NCBI GenBank assembly: GCA_002104905.1
Contig: MCFE01000248.1
Location: 50,842-114,841, forward strand
Direction: 5' to 3'
DNA: 64,000 bases
From: Basidiobolus meristosporus CBS 931.73
Taxonomy: Eukaryota > Basidiobolomycota > Basidiobolomycetes > Basidiobolales > Basidiobolaceae
In this document: piece after piece, positions 1 to 11,260 of the stretch
Layout: every line of letters starts with the position of its first letter
Position numbering within the stretch: the first letter of the stretch is position 1
The notes under the pieces: generated by a model
Told to the model about the DNA's origin: nothing
The model's database searches: none
What the model saw: the letters and a program-made list of their open reading frames with translations, nothing else
Translations under genes and position numbers: made by a program

Positions 1-923
1 CCTAAACTAATCGTAATACAACACAACAGAAGGAAGAAGTAAATGCTTTAATAAGCTATGATAACCAATAAAGGAGGTACCAAAGACCCTATAAAGGCAA
101 CAGCAACCTGTTTTGCAACTACTGCAAAAGGAAAGGACACACAACAGACTGGTGCTTCAAAAAGAAAGATAGTCAGCAGAAAAAGCCTGAAGATGGAAAT
201 GCTCCAACAACTGAAGACAGACTATTCATACCAGCACTAAATATGACCACAAGCAAAAAAAATACCAGGTACCCAGAACATGAAAATTCACAATGTTGTC
301 CAGACAGCCCCAAACTTTGCACAAATGTTGTTGAGACCTTCCTTAACCTATTCTACATGTTTGGTATGCCAAGAACATGTAAAAGTATAAGTACTTTGCT
401 TACATTCAATAAAACATCAAGTAAAAACCACATAATCTCCTTGTCCTCCCAATCACTTTCAATATCTCCAAGACTCTTACAACAATTTACACATCAAATG
501 GAAGCAAAAGCTGTATTTTTGAATGGGGAAATTGATGAGGACATGTATATAGACCCAACAGATGGGTTTGTTGACCAAGATAATCCCCATTTGGTCTGCA
601 AGCTTAAAAAGTCTCCATATACTCTTAAACAATCACCAAGATCCTCAAATTGCAAGATAAATTCTTATTTGCAGTCCTTGAGTTTGCAAAAGAGTAATGC
701 TGACTAAAGCATATACTATAAGCCAGATAGAGTAAATCCAGCTCTATTAGCTCAATGTGCGGATGATCTTATTATAGCCACCAATAAGCTAGTAACATTG
801 GAAGAGACTAAATCCAGCCTATCTAAGGAGTTCAAGATGTCCAATCTAGGAGAACTCAGTTACTACTAAGGGATTAAGTTCTCCATTGACAGAGGTACCA
901 AGACAATTACCCTAAGCCAATCC
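1..923 (+). mobile_element. Relic Copia element with gag, partial LTR and RT fragments
   Basis: Degenerate plus-strand fragments of the Copia family that fills the first 11 kb. Bases 1-260 match the end of gag: the zinc-knuckle region, then the MTT start of the next segment. About 260-484 is the 3' part of an LTR ending in CTCTTACAACA. It is fused directly to an RT fragment (about 487-923) that begins at an FIHQM-like motif and includes the YVDDL region as a damaged ADDLIIA. Protease and integrase are missing, so an LTR fragment stands where about 2 kb of pol should be. That suggests recombination or template switching rather than simple decay. Several stops interrupt the frame. At 924 the fragment is broken by the LTR of the neighbouring minus-strand element. 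Confidence 0.8.
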
Positions 924-1272
924 TATAGTAAGAGTCTTGGAGATATTGGAAGTGATTTGGGAGAACAAATAGATTATGTGGTTTTCACTTAATGTTTTAT
1001 TGAATGTAAAAGATATATTTATACTTTTACATGTTCTTGGCATACCAAACATGTAGAATAGGCTAAGGAAGATCTCAAGAACATGTATGCACAGTTTGGG
1101 GCTGTTTGGACAACTTTGAGAATTTTCATGTTCTGGGTACCTGGTATTTTGGTGAAAATATTCTAAGTAAATCCCAACAAGGAATTTGGTCAGTATTCTC
1201 TAGGATTTGAAGGTAATGATCTAAGTGACTAAGCTAGGTGAGTGTTTAGTTGGAATTACAAATTTTACAACA
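924..1272 (-). repeat. 3' LTR of the outer Copia element
   Basis: A 349-bp terminal repeat, the reverse complement of an LTR that begins TGTTGTAAAA and ends CTTACAACA. It aligns end to end with 9894-10242. The edge at 924 has mutated (TATAGTAAGAG instead of TGTTGTAAGAG). A purine-rich GAGTGGGAG-type tract lies next to 1272 on the minus strand, as expected for a polypurine primer upstream of a 3' LTR. Confidence 0.85.
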
Positions 1273-1499
1273 CTCCCACTCAGCTAAATGTTTTTACTGA
1301 CTACTCCTAATTTGAGCTAAGATATTCAAATATGTCTTTAGCTAATGGTTTTGTAAATATGGCTGCAATCATTTCATCAGTAGGACAGTAAACTAAGCTA
1401 ACTAAGTTATTCTCTATAGCTTCACATATGAAATGATGTCTAATATCTATGTGCTTGGCTCTAGCATGAAAAGTTAGATATCTACCTAATTATATACAT

Positions 1500-2794
1500 C
1501 CTTGATTATCTCAAAATAAAGTTATAGGTGTTTTTTGGCATATACCTTAATCTGTATAAAGCTTTTGTAACCACATTGCTTCTTTTGTAGCTTCACAGGC
1601 TGCCATATACTCTGCCTCTGTGATTGAAAGTGCCACGGTTGGTTACTTTCTTGAACTCCATGATATTGCTCCTTTTCCATAAAGCAAGGTGTATCCTATG
1701 GTAGATCTTCTGTCTTCCAAGTTTTGTCCCCAAACAGCATCAGAGTATTCCACAAGATCCTTCTCTGAATTCTTATAAGTGTATCTTAAGCAGATATTGG
1801 CAGTCCCTTTTAGGTATCTAAAAATCTGCTTAACTGCTGTAATATGATCAGATCCATAGTTCTGATTTTGCTGGCTGACAACTCCCACTGAATATGAGAT
1901 ATCTGGACATGCTCCAAGCATAATATACATCCAACTGCTGATCATAGATTGATAAGGAAAGTCAGGGCTTTCAGATGGCACCAAGCTCCCTTGATTTTGT
2001 TGAGTTGTGACAAAGAAAAGGTTTGTCTCCATTGGGGTGGCTGCCAGTTTACAGTTTTCCATTTGGTACTTCTTTAGTATATCTTGAATATAGTTGGATT
2101 GGCTCAAGGTAATAGTCTTAGTACTTCTGTCTATGGAAATCTTAATCTCTAAGTAGTAACTGAGTTCTCCTAGTTTGGACATCTTGAACTCCTTAGATAG
2201 GCTGGATTTAGTCTCTTCCAATGTTTCTAGGTTATTGGCGGTTATAATAAGATCATTCACATATAGAGTTAATAGGACTGGATTTGCTCTATCTGGCTTA
2301 TATTATACACTATAGTCAGCATTACTCCTTCTGAAACTCAAAGATTCCAAATAAGAATCCATCTTGCAATTCCAGGCTCTTGGTGATTGTTTGAGACCAT
2401 ATAGTGACTTCTAAAACTTGCAAACCAAATGAGGGTTATCTTGATCAGCAAACCCATCAGGCTGGTCCATATACATGTCCTCATCAAGTTCTCCATTCAA
2501 AAATGCAGTTTTTACATCCATTTGATGAATAAAAAACTTATATTTGGCTGCAATAGCCAATATTAATATGATGGAATTAAACTCAGCTACTGGTGCAAAG
2601 GTCTCAGTATAGTCAAGTCCTTTTGTTTGAGAATATCCTTTGGCCACAAGTCTTGCTTTGTATCTTTCAATTGTATCATCTGCTTGGTATTTTGTCTTGA
2701 AAACCCATCTACATCCAATTGACTTTTGGTTGATTGGTAACTTGACTAAGTCCCAACTTTGATTTTCCATCAGGGCCTGATATTCCTCAGTCAT
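1500..2794 (-). pseudogene. Copia RT and RNase H remnant (outer element)
   Basis: Decayed C-terminal half of the Copia polyprotein. About 2411-2794 carries the start of RT (SWDLVKLP, GCRWVFKTKY, YKARLVAKGYSQ, DYTETFAPVA, IHQMDVKTAFLNGELDEDMY). About 1643-2260 carries the later RT and RNase H (DDLIIT-type start, GELSYYLEIK, RYLKGTA, YSDAVWG, RRSTIGYT). Stops and frameshifts separate them, including one near 2300 close to the catalytic YVDD. The family's normal order and spacing are kept, so this is a decayed gene rather than a rearranged one. Confidence 0.85.
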
Positions 2795-3099
2795 TGCAGA
2801 TCTCCAAAACCTTGTCTGAGGGCTATTTAGGGCCTCTTTTATAGTCTGGGGCTCATCAATATGGGCTGAATAGGCATAGGCTAAGTTTGTACCCTCATTT
2901 ATATAGTAATTTGGGCTATTTCTTGCCTGATTTGATCTCCAGGCATTTTATATTGGAATGATCACTTCTGTGATATTCCTAGCCACTGCTGCAGGCTGAA
3001 CCATGGTTGTAGAGTCCTGTGGAGTGAAAAAGAACTGATTGTCTTGCTCTTATTCAATCCTGACAGTTGGCGGACTTGAGATCAGATTTCTGTCATCAT

Positions 3100-4305
3100 C
3101 TGATGCCATTTTTTGTGAAATTTTCAAATTTTCATCACACAACACATTCCTAGACTTGATCAGCTTTGTTGCTTTGGTATTTTAGAGTCTGTATGCTTCA
3201 CTCTGATTTCAGTAACCCATAAATTTGCACTTTACACTTTTTGGTTCCAATTTTGACTGATTTCCAGGTGGTTTCTTGACATATGCTCCACACCCATATA
3301 TTTTTAGATGTCCTGCACTTGGTCAGTACCCATACTATGCTTCAAATGGAGTAGAACCACAAGGTATTCTGTAATAACTCTTATTTCTAAGGTACACAGG
3401 AGTGGCAACTGATTCCACCCAAAAATCATAAGATAATTTTTGATCATGGATCATTGATCTTGCCATATCAATCATTGATCTGTTTGCATGTTCTGCTACT
3501 CCATTTTGCTGTAGGGAGTATGGTACAGTAGTCTTTTGCTTTATCCCATGAATTTTGCAGGTGTGGATGAAGAGTTTTGAGGTATATTCTCCACCCTTGT
3601 CAGAGTGTATTTTCTTGATTTTTTCACCAGTTTCTCTCTCCACCATGGCTTTGAGCTCCCTGAGCTTAGACAGAGCTTCTTCCTTTTTCTCCATGAAGTA
3701 GACCCACCTTTACCTTGTATAATCATCAATAAAAGTGATTAAATATCTCATCCCACCAAAGGGAAAATTTTGCATAGGTCCACACAGATCTGAGTTAGTT
3801 AGATCTAGTTTTTTCTTAGTTTTGATCAACCCAGAGCTCTTGAATGGCTTTCTGGCCTGTTTCTCATACATGCAGGCTTCACAGTGCTCCAAATTAGCTG
3901 AGGGATCAATTTTTACTCCGCAAATTAGCTGATCTTTGATTGTTTTGTGCAAATAATCATAATTGATGTGCCCAAAACTCCTGTGCCAGAGCATTGGTGT
4001 TTCCTCATTTAAGCTACTTATATTGGCTTCCAGATATGATGAAATATAAGTCAGCTTGTATAGACTCTGATTTCTGATACCCAAAGCAATATGGGCTCTT
4101 TTTGATCAGTGATCCTGCATCCAGAGTTGTCAAAGCTGAAGCTGAGTCCCTCTGCTGTGGCCTTACTCACAGATAGTAGGTTCTTGGCTATTTCAGGTAC
4201 ATAGAGTACTTCTTTAAAGGTTAATATATGGCTTCCTTCACTGCTTCTAAGGTTTAATTGGATAGTTCCTTCTCCCACAGCATCAAGTGTTCTATTGCCA
4301 CCCAT
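3100..4305 (-). pseudogene. Copia protease and integrase remnant (outer element)
   Basis: Read from 4305 downward: the end of protease and the linker (EVLYVPEIAKNLLSVSKA), then the integrase HHCC zinc motif (LWHRSFGHINYDYL through HCEACMYEKQARKPF at 3830-4084). The catalytic core follows at 3335-3760 (DLCGPM, FIDDYTR, then SDKGGEY and the HGIKQ region). The second catalytic aspartate context reads SDKGGEY where family members usually have SDNGGEY. Frame breaks lie near 4060 and 3700. Confidence 0.85.
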
Positions 4306-4353
4306 GAAAACCTTCTTAATTGGAATTTCTTGATATTGGGTAAGAAGTTCCTT

Positions 4354-4731
4354 TTAGTGTGTAGAGTGATGCAATGCTCCAGAGTCCATGTACCACATCT
4401 GAGAATCCTTGTTTGTGGTCATATTTAGTGCAGATATGAATAGTCTATCTTCAGTTGTTGCAGCATATCCATATTCAGACTTCTTTTGCTGATTATCTTT
4501 CTTTTCAAGACACCGGTCTGATGTGTGTCCTTTCCTTTTGCAGTAGTTACAAAACAGGTTGCTGTTGCCTTTGTAGGGTCTTGGGCTCCTCCTTTGTTGC
4601 CTATCATTACTTATTAAAGCATTTTCTTTATCCTTCTTGTTGGTGCTTGATCTTCTTAGTTCATCATCCAGGAGCCTTCCTAATACATAATTTAAGGTCA
4701 AATCTTCAGTTCTGGACTCTAGAGCTGATAC
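4354..4731 (-). pseudogene. Gag C-terminal part with zinc knuckle (outer element)
   Basis: Encodes the end of gag: SALESRTEDLTLNYV, then a CCHC zinc knuckle (CNYCKRKGHTSDRC) that binds retroelement RNA, then the WYMDSGA protease motif near 4380, where the aspartate would be catalytic. The frame stops being outer-element DNA at 4731, where the nested element begins. Gag resumes at 9368. The zinc knuckle cysteines and histidine are intact. Confidence 0.85.
4727..4731. repeat. Left target-site duplication of the nested Copia insertion (GATAC)
   Basis: GATAC immediately precedes the TG of the 5' LTR and is repeated at 9363-9367, immediately after the terminal CA of the 3' LTR. A 5-bp duplication is standard for Copia integrases. 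It dates this insertion after the minus-strand element. Confidence 0.92.
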
Positions 4732-5073
4732 TGTTGTAAAAATTTGTATTTCCACCTAAATACTCACCTAACTTAGTCACTTAGATCATTACCTTCATAT
4801 CCTAGAGAATACTGACCAAATTCCTTGTTGGGATTTACTTAGAATATTTACCCAGAACATGAAAATTAGATAAGTTGTCAAAACAGCCCCAAACAGCCCC
4901 AAACTTTGCACACATGCTCTTGGAACCTTCCTTAAGCTATACTATGTGTTTGTAATGCCAAGACCAGGTAAAAGCATAAATACTACTTTTACATTCAATA
5001 AATCATTAAGTGAAAACCACATAATCTACTTGTTCTCTCAATCACTTTCAATATTTCCAAGACTCTTACAACA
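4732..5073 (+). repeat. 5' LTR of the nested element
   Basis: Starts TGTTGTAAAA and ends CTCTTACAACA. The sequence AACAGCCCCAA is tandemly duplicated near 4885, which accounts for its being 10 bp longer than the partner LTR. Confidence 0.92.
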
Positions 5074-5090
5074 GGTTATGAGCCCCAAGC
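5074..5090 (+). other. Probable primer-binding site
   Basis: GGTTATGAGCCCC directly follows the 5' LTR, where the minus-strand primer tRNA anneals. The same sequence follows the LTR at 59412. It resembles the TGGTTATCAGAGC-type sites that Copia elements use with initiator tRNA-Met, but the match is imperfect, so the tRNA identity is inferred. Confidence 0.55.
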
Positions 5091-5880
5091 TGTCACTCTC
5101 CGCAATGTCTACCACTGCTATTACTGGAATCTTTCCCTCTGCTGAAAAGTTGGATGGATCTAAATACCAAGTGTGGAAGGTGAAGATGAAGATGCTGCTG
5201 CAAGAAAGAGTCTGTTAGGATATTTTCATGGGAGAAGAAGCTTTAGAGTACTAGAAGAAAGAACAAAGTGCCTTTAACTGCATTTGCCTTGATGTTAAGG
5301 ACAAATTGCTGATTCAGTGCTCAAGAGTAAAAACAGCAAAGAATGCCTGGAAGGCATTAGAAGACACTTACCAGTCATGTTCAGCTGCTACAACAATCTA
5401 TCCAAGACAAAAATTCTTTACTACAAAGATGCTGTCAGGAGAAGAAATAAAAAATCTAATTAACAGAATTACCCTGCTGGTAGATGCGATGGAATCTGTT
5501 GGCGTACCAACTACTGATGAGGATGTGAAAGTTGCCATCCTGAATAGCCTGACAGACAAGTTTCAGGGCCATGTATCAGCCCTGGAGTCCAGAACTGAAG
5601 ATTTGACCTTAAACTATGTATATGGAAGGCTCCTGGATGAAGAATTAAGAAAATCAAGTGCCAATAAGAAGGAAGAAGAAAATGCTTTAATAAGCAATGA
5701 TAACCAACAAAGGAGGTACCCAAGACCCTATAAAGGCAACAGCAACCTGTTTTGCAACTACAGCAAAAGGAAAGGACACACATCAGACTGGTGTCTTGAA
5801 AAGAAATATAATCAGCAAAAGAAGCCTGAATATGGAAATGCTGCAACAACTTAAGATAGACTATTCATATTTGCACTAAA
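5084..5880 (+). pseudogene. Gag of the nested Copia element
   Basis: Gag begins with an ATG at about 5080 (MSPKLSLS), followed by the EKLDGSKYQVWK motif typical of Copia gag (UBN2-type). Premature stops follow at about 5216 and 5248. The rest (5306-5854) runs from MLIQCSRVKTAKNAW to the nucleocapsid knuckle. There the second cysteine is lost (CNYSKRKGHTSDWC), which should abolish zinc binding. A stop at about 5853 separates gag from protease. Confidence 0.85.
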
Positions 5881-5881
5881 T

Positions 5882-7302
5882 ATGACCACAAAAAAGGATT
5901 CTCAGATGTGGAATATTGGCTCTGGAACATCTCAACACTCTACACACCAAAAAGAACTTTTTACCCAATATCAAGAAATTCCAATTAAGAAGGTTTTCAT
6001 GGGTGACAATATAACACTTGATGCAGTGGAAGAAGGAACTATCCAAGTAAACCTAAGAAGCAGTGAAGGAAGCCATACACTGACCTTTAAAGAAGTACTC
6101 TATGTACCAGAAATAGCCAAGAACCTACTATCTGTAAGCAAGGCCACTGCAGAAGGACTCAGTTTCAGCTTTGACAATTCTGGATGCAAGATCACTGATC
6201 AAAATGGTGCCCATATTGCTTTGGGTATCAGAGATCAGAATTTATACAAGTTGACTTATATTCCATCATATTTGGAAGCCAATATAAGTAGCTTAAATGA
6301 AGAAATACCAATGCTCTGGCACAGGAGATTTGGGTACATCAATTTTGATTATTTGCGCAAAATGATCAAAGATCAGCTAATTTTGGGAGTAAAAATTGAT
6401 CCCCCAGCTAATTTGGAGCACTGTGAAGCCTGCATATATGGGAAACAAGCCAGACAACCATTCAAGAGCTCTAGGTTAATCAAAACTAAGAAAAAATTAG
6501 ATCTAACTTGCTCAGATCTGTGTGGACCTATGCAAAATTTGTCCTTAGGCGGGATGAAGTATTTAATCACTTTTATTGATGATTATACAAGATACACATG
6601 GGTCTACTTCATGGAGAGAGAAGAAAAAGCTCTGTCTAAGTTCAGGGAGCTCAAAGCCATGATGGAGAGAGAAACTGGTGAAAAAATCAAGAAAATATGC
6701 TCTGACAATGGTGGAGAATATACCTCAAAACTCTTCATCCACACCTGCAAAATTCATGGGATAAAGCACAAGACTACTATACCATACTCCCCACAGCAAA
6801 ATGGAGTAGCAGAATGTGCTAACAGATCAATAATAATATGGCAAGATCTATGATCCATGATAAAAAATTATCCTATGATTTTTGGGTAGAATCAGTTGCC
6901 ACTGCTGTATTTCTTAAAAATAGGAGTTATAACAGAATACTTTGTGATTCTACTCCATTTGAAGCATGGTATGGATGCAGACCAAGTGCAGAACATCTAA
7001 GAATACTTGGGTGTACAGCATATGCCAAGAAACTGCCTGGAAATCAGTCACAACTTGAGACAAAAAGTGTAAAATGCATATTTTTGGGCTACTGCAATGA
7101 GAGTAAAGCATACAGACTCTACAATACCAAAGAAAAGACGCTAATAAAGTCCAGGGATGTGTTGTCTGATGAAAATTCAAAATTTTCACAAAAAATGACA
7201 TCAGATGATGACAAAAATTTGATCCCAAGTCCACCAATTGTCAGGATTGAATCAGAACAAAACAATGAAATTTTTTCACTCCAGAGGACTCTACAACCAT
7301 GA
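5882..7302 (+). pseudogene. Protease and integrase of the nested Copia element
   Basis: The protease active site reads NIGSGTSQHS where family members have a DSG triad, so the catalytic aspartate is gone. Integrase follows, with an intact HHCC domain (LWHRRFGYINFDYL through HCEACIYGKQARQPF) and core (DLCGPM, FIDDYTRYTWVYF, CSDNGGEY). A frameshift at about 6835 breaks the chain within ANRSIID-type sequence. The C-terminal GKQ/GCTAYAK region continues in the next frame to 7302. Confidence 0.87.
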
Positions 7303-8890
7303 TTCAGCCAGAATCAGTGCCCAGGAATATCCCAGAAGTGATCATTCCAGTATCAAATGCCCGGAGATCCAATCGGACAAGAAATAGCCCAAATTACTAT
7401 ATCAATGAGGGTACAAACTTAGCCTATGCCTATTCAGTCCATATTGATGAGCCCCAGACTGTAAAAGAGGCCCTAAATAGCCCTCAGACAAGGTTTTGGA
7501 GATCTGCAATGACTGAGGAATATCAGGCCCTGATGGAAAATCTAACTTGGGACTTAGTCAAGTTACCAATCAACCAAAAGTCAATTGGTTGCAGATGGGC
7601 CTTCAAGACAAAATACAAGGCTGATGGTACAACTGAAAGATACAAAGCAAGACTTGTAGCCAAAGGGTACTCTCAAACAAAAGGACTAGATGATACTGAG
7701 ACCTTTGCACCGGTAGCCAAGTTTAATTCCTTCAGATTAATATTGGCAATTGCAGCCAAATATAAGTTTTTTATTCATCAAATGGATGTAAAACTGCATT
7801 TTTGAATGGAGAACTTGATGAGGTTGTGTAAATGGACCAGCCTGATGGGTTTGTTGACCAAGATAACCCTCATTTGGTCTGCAAGCTCAAAAAGTCACTA
7901 TATGGTCTCAAACAATTATTAAGAGCCTGGAAATGCAAGATAGATTCTTATTTGGAATCTTTGAGTTTCAAAAGGAGTAATGCTGACTATAGTGTATAAT
8001 ATAAGCCAGATAGAGTGAATCCAGCTCTATTAGCTCTATATGTGGATGATCTTATTATAGCCACCAATAATCTAGAAACATTGGAAGTGACAAAATTTAG
8101 CCTATCTAATGAGTTCAAGATGTCCAATCTAGGAGAACTGAGTTACTACTTAGGGATTAAGTTCTCCATAGACAGAAGTACCCAGACTATCACCCTAAGC
8201 CAATCCAAGTATATTCAAGATATACTAAAGAAGTACAAAATGGAAGACTGTAAACCGGCAGCTACCCCAATGGAGACAAACCTTGACTTGGTCACAACTC
8301 AACCAAATCAAGAGAGCTTGGTGTCATCTCAAAGCCCTGACTTTCCTTATCAATCTATAGTTGGCAGTCTGATATGTATCATGCTTGGAACACATCCAGA
8401 TATCTCATATTCAGTGAGAGTTGTCAGCCAACATTATCAGAACTATGGATCTGATCATATTGCAGCAGTTAAGCGGATTTTTAGATACCTAAAAGGAACT
8501 GCTGATATCTGCTTTAGATACACTTATAAGAACTCAGAACAGGATCTTGTGGGATACTCTGATGCTGATTGGGGACGGAATTTAGAAGACAGAAGATCCA
8601 CCACAGGATACACCTTTCTTTACTGTAAAGGAGCAATTTTGTGGAATTCAAGAAAGCAACCAACCGTAGCACTTTCCACTACAGAGGCAGAGTATATGGC
8701 AGCCTGTGAAGCTACAAAAGAAGCAATGTGGTTAAGAAAACTTTTTACAGATTTAGGCCTATGTCAAAAAACGCCTATTACTTTATTTCAAGATAATCAA
8801 GGATGTATACAATTAAGTAGAAATCCAACTTTTCATGCTAGAACCAAGCACATAGATATTAGACATCTTTTCATATGTGAAGCTATATAG
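7299..8890 (+). pseudogene. RT and RNase H of the nested Copia element
   Basis: RT begins after a linker at about 7500 (SAMTEEYQALMENLTW, GCRWAFKTKYKADG, YKARLVAKGYSQ). A frameshift lies at about 7797 and a stop at about 7998. The catalytic LALYVDDLIIA motif is intact at about 8035. RNase H (GYSDADWG, RRSTTGYTF, STTEAEYMAACEA, DNQG, RTKHIDIR) runs to 8890, where a stop truncates the last few residues. Near-complete catalytic motifs with a few frame breaks suggest moderately old inactivation. Confidence 0.88.
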
Positions 8891-9030
8891 AATAGCTTAG
8901 TTAGCTTAGTTTACTGTCCTACAGATGCAATGATTGCAGACATATTTACCAAACCATTAGCTAGAGACAAGTTTGAATATCTTAGGTCAAAATTAGGACT
9001 AGTCAGTATGAACATTTAGCTGAATGGGAG

Positions 9031-9362
9031 TGTTGTAAAAGTTTGTATTTCCACCTAAATATTCACCTAACTTATTCACTTAGATCATTATCTCCATATC
9101 CTAGAGAATACTGACCAAATTCCTTGTTGGGATTTACTTAGAATATTTACCCAGAACATGAAAATTAGATAAGTTGTCCAAACAGCCCCAAACTTTGCAC
9201 ACATGTTCTTGGAACCTTCCTTAAGCTATACTATGTGTTTGTAATGCCAAAACCAGGTAAAAGCATAAATACTACTTTTACATTCAATAAATCATTAAGT
9301 GAAAACCACATATTCTACTTGTTCACCCAATCACTTCCAATATCTCCAAGACTCTTACAACA
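9031..9362 (+). repeat. 3' LTR of the nested element
   Basis: A 332-bp LTR from TGTTGTAAAA to CTCTTACAACA, preceded by the purine tract GAATGGGAG (9022-9030) and followed by the GATAC duplication at 9363-9367. TTCAATAAAT within it is a candidate polyadenylation signal. Confidence 0.92.
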
Positions 9363-9367
9363 GATAC
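9363..9367. repeat. Right target-site duplication (GATAC)
   Basis: Matches 4727-4731 exactly and directly abuts the 3' LTR. Confidence 0.92.
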
Positions 9368-9890
9368 AAGACCCAGAAACCTGTCTGTCAGGCTATTCAG
9401 GATGGTCACTATCACATCCTCATCAGTAGTTGGTATGCTCACATATTCCATCTCATCTACCAGCAGGGTAATTCTGTTGATTAGTTTTTTTATTTGTTCT
9501 CCTGGCAGCATCTTTGTAGTAAAGAGTTTTTGTCTTGGATAGATTTTCTTAGCAGCTGAACATGACTGGTAGGTGTCTTCTAATGCCTTCCAGGCATTCT
9601 TTGCCAGTTTTGCTCTTGAGCATTGAATTAGCAATTTGTCCTTGACATTAAGGCAAATGCAGTTAAAGGCACTTTGTTCTTTCTTCTGGTACTCTAAAGC
9701 TTCCTCTCCCACATTTCTAGGAGGGCATTCTTCTCACATGACAATATCCCAAAGGCCTCTTTCTTGTAGCAGCATCTTCATCTTCACCTTCCTCACTTGG
9801 TAGTTAGATCCATCCAACTTTTCAGCAGAGGGAAAAATTCCAGTAATAGCAGTAGTAGACATTACAGAGAGTGAGAGCTTGGGGCTCATC
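9368..9890 (-). pseudogene. Gag N-terminal part of the outer Copia element
   Basis: Read downward from about 9890: MSPKLSLSVM, EKLDGSNYQ, then GLWDIVMGE near 9740, EYQKKEQSAFNCI, LIQCSRAKLAKNAWKALEDTY, and on to the point where the nested element starts. The reading continues at 4731 with SALESRTEDL, proving that the two segments were one gag gene. It is interrupted by a stop around 9715. Confidence 0.85.
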
Positions 9891-9893
9891 ACC

Positions 9894-10242
9894 TGCTGTA
9901 TGAGTCTTGGTGATATTGGAAGTGACTGGGAGAACAATTAGATCATGTGGTGTGCACTTAATGATTTATTGAATGTAAGAGTAGTATTTATACTTTTACC
10001 TGGTCTTGGCATTACAAACACATAGAATAGCTTAAGAAAGGTCCCAAGAACATGTGTGCAAAGTTTGGGGCTGTTTGGACAACTTAGAGTATTTTCATGT
10101 TCTGGGTACCTTGTATTTTGGTGAAATTATTCTAAGTAAGTCCTGACAAGAAATTTGGTCTGTATTCTCTAGGATTTGAAGGCAATGATCTAAGTGACTA
10201 TGCTAGGTGAATATTTAGGTGGTATTACAAATTTTTACAACA
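9894..10242 (-). repeat. 5' LTR of the outer Copia element
   Basis: A 349-bp LTR on the minus strand, the same length as 924-1272. The inner end is mutated (TACAGCA for TACAACA). Confidence 0.87.
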
Positions 10243-10663
10243 CCAACCTTGGTAGTTAGATCCATCCAGCTTCTCAGCAAAAGAAAGGTTCCAATGAGTG
10301 ACAGCCTGGGGCTTATAGCTGGTTGTAAGAGTTCTGAGGATATTAGAAGTGATTGGAATATCAAGTAGATCATGTGGTCTCCATAAGTGATATATTTAGT
10401 GTCAAAGCAAAGTTTATACATTTACATAGTCTTGGCAAAATAAATATGCAAAATACATTCAGGATAGTCCCAAAGTTATGTATTGAAGGTTTGGGGCTGT
10501 TTGGGTTACCTTAAGATATTTCATGCTCAGGGTACCTGATGTTTGGTGAGAAAATCCCAAGTAAATCCCAAGGAATTTGGGCAGGATTCTCTAAGATCTG
10601 TAGACTATGAACCTAGTGATACAACAAGGTAAATATTTAGATATAATTACAAGATTCACAACA
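10243..10663 (-). mobile_element. Diverged Copia relic: start of gag and 5' LTR
   Basis: 10243-10310 encodes the first residues of gag on the minus strand (a CCATCCAACTT-type EKLDGSNY context). 10322-10663 is a clearly more diverged member of the same LTR family, ending ATTCACAACA at 10663. The rest of the element is absent, apparently replaced by the element at 924-10242. Confidence 0.7.
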
Positions 10664-10671
10664 AAAATCAC

Positions 10672-11260
10672 ATATTCTACCTATCCACTCAGTCACATTC
10701 ATTATCTCCAAAACTCTTACAACATGTACAACTATCAGTATTGTAGGTCCAAGCCATTTGGTGGACAAAAAGACTGATTTCTAGGAGGAGGCTAGACTAG
10801 TTGATTCTGATGCCAAATTTGGTAATGGGCTACTCACTACCTCTGCCAAGATTTAAAACTAAAATCTTGAAGGCAAAACACTGGCTGAATGCTGGCAGAT
10901 TATCAGATGAATTCCATGTGATATTTTTCATAGGGAAAGGCAGAGAATCAATTAAAGAAACCTAGGGAGTTTTTGAGTGGAAAACTCTGATCTAGTCTTT
11001 TGGATGCTTGGGGTACAGTTTTATTCAGATGGTTACTGTATGGTATGCTGACAGCATGAATACCTATCAGTCATGGGATCTCAATTTTGTGATGGCCTTT
11101 TAATGGGACTGTCACAATTATTTCTCATGGGGGATGTAAGATGGTGGAATTTTGATAAGCCACATGTTTGCACGCAACAAGTCATCAGGTGAGAGCCACA
11201 TAATTTACTGGGCATCCCCATCACTTCCAACATCTCCAGAACCCTCACAACAGCAAAAGT
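10672..11260 (+). mobile_element. LTR-end relics in unrecognised sequence
   Basis: Two short plus-strand LTR 3' ends are recognisable: 10672-10724 (ending ACTCTTACAACA) and about 11184-11252 (ending ACCCTCACAACAG). Between them no element domain can be recognised. They mark further old insertions of the same family. Confidence 0.55.

Larger units (their letters stand above)
4732..9362 (+). mobile_element. Nested, near-complete but dead Copia retrotransposon
   Basis: A 4.63-kb plus-strand Ty1/Copia element with both LTRs (4732-5073 and 9031-9362), a primer-binding-site-like segment after the 5' LTR, a purine-rich GAATGGGAG just before the 3' LTR, and gag, protease, integrase, RT and RNase H in Copia order. 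It is bounded by GATAC duplications. By eye the two LTRs differ at about 13 of 332 positions plus an 11-bp tandem duplication in the 5' LTR, so it is not recent. Stops in gag (about 5216, 5248 and 5853), a frameshift at the end of integrase (about 6835) and breaks in RT (about 7800-8010) make it non-functional. Confidence 0.93.
924..10242 (-). mobile_element. Outer Copia element, minus strand, split by a nested insertion
   Basis: A Ty1/Copia LTR retrotransposon read on the minus strand. Its 5' LTR is at 9894-10242 and its 3' LTR at 924-1272; both are 349 bp. From high to low coordinate come gag (9880 to 9368, resuming at 4731 to 4354), protease and integrase (about 4305-3100) and RT/RNase H (2794-1500). 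Gag is interrupted by the plus-strand element at 4732-9362; removing that element and one copy of the 5-bp duplication restores the colinear order. The flanks 919-923 (AATCC) and 10243-10247 (CCAAC) do not match, so no target duplication is visible for this copy. Many stops and frameshifts make it inactive. Confidence 0.85.

Noticed and set aside
4455..4739. Plus-strand frame across the outer gag
   Set aside because: It is the reverse of the zinc-knuckle coding sequence, with no supporting motif.
919..10247. Target-site duplication of the outer Copia element
   Set aside because: The flanks AATCC and CCAAC do not match; CCAAT near the left edge is only a loose match and offset.
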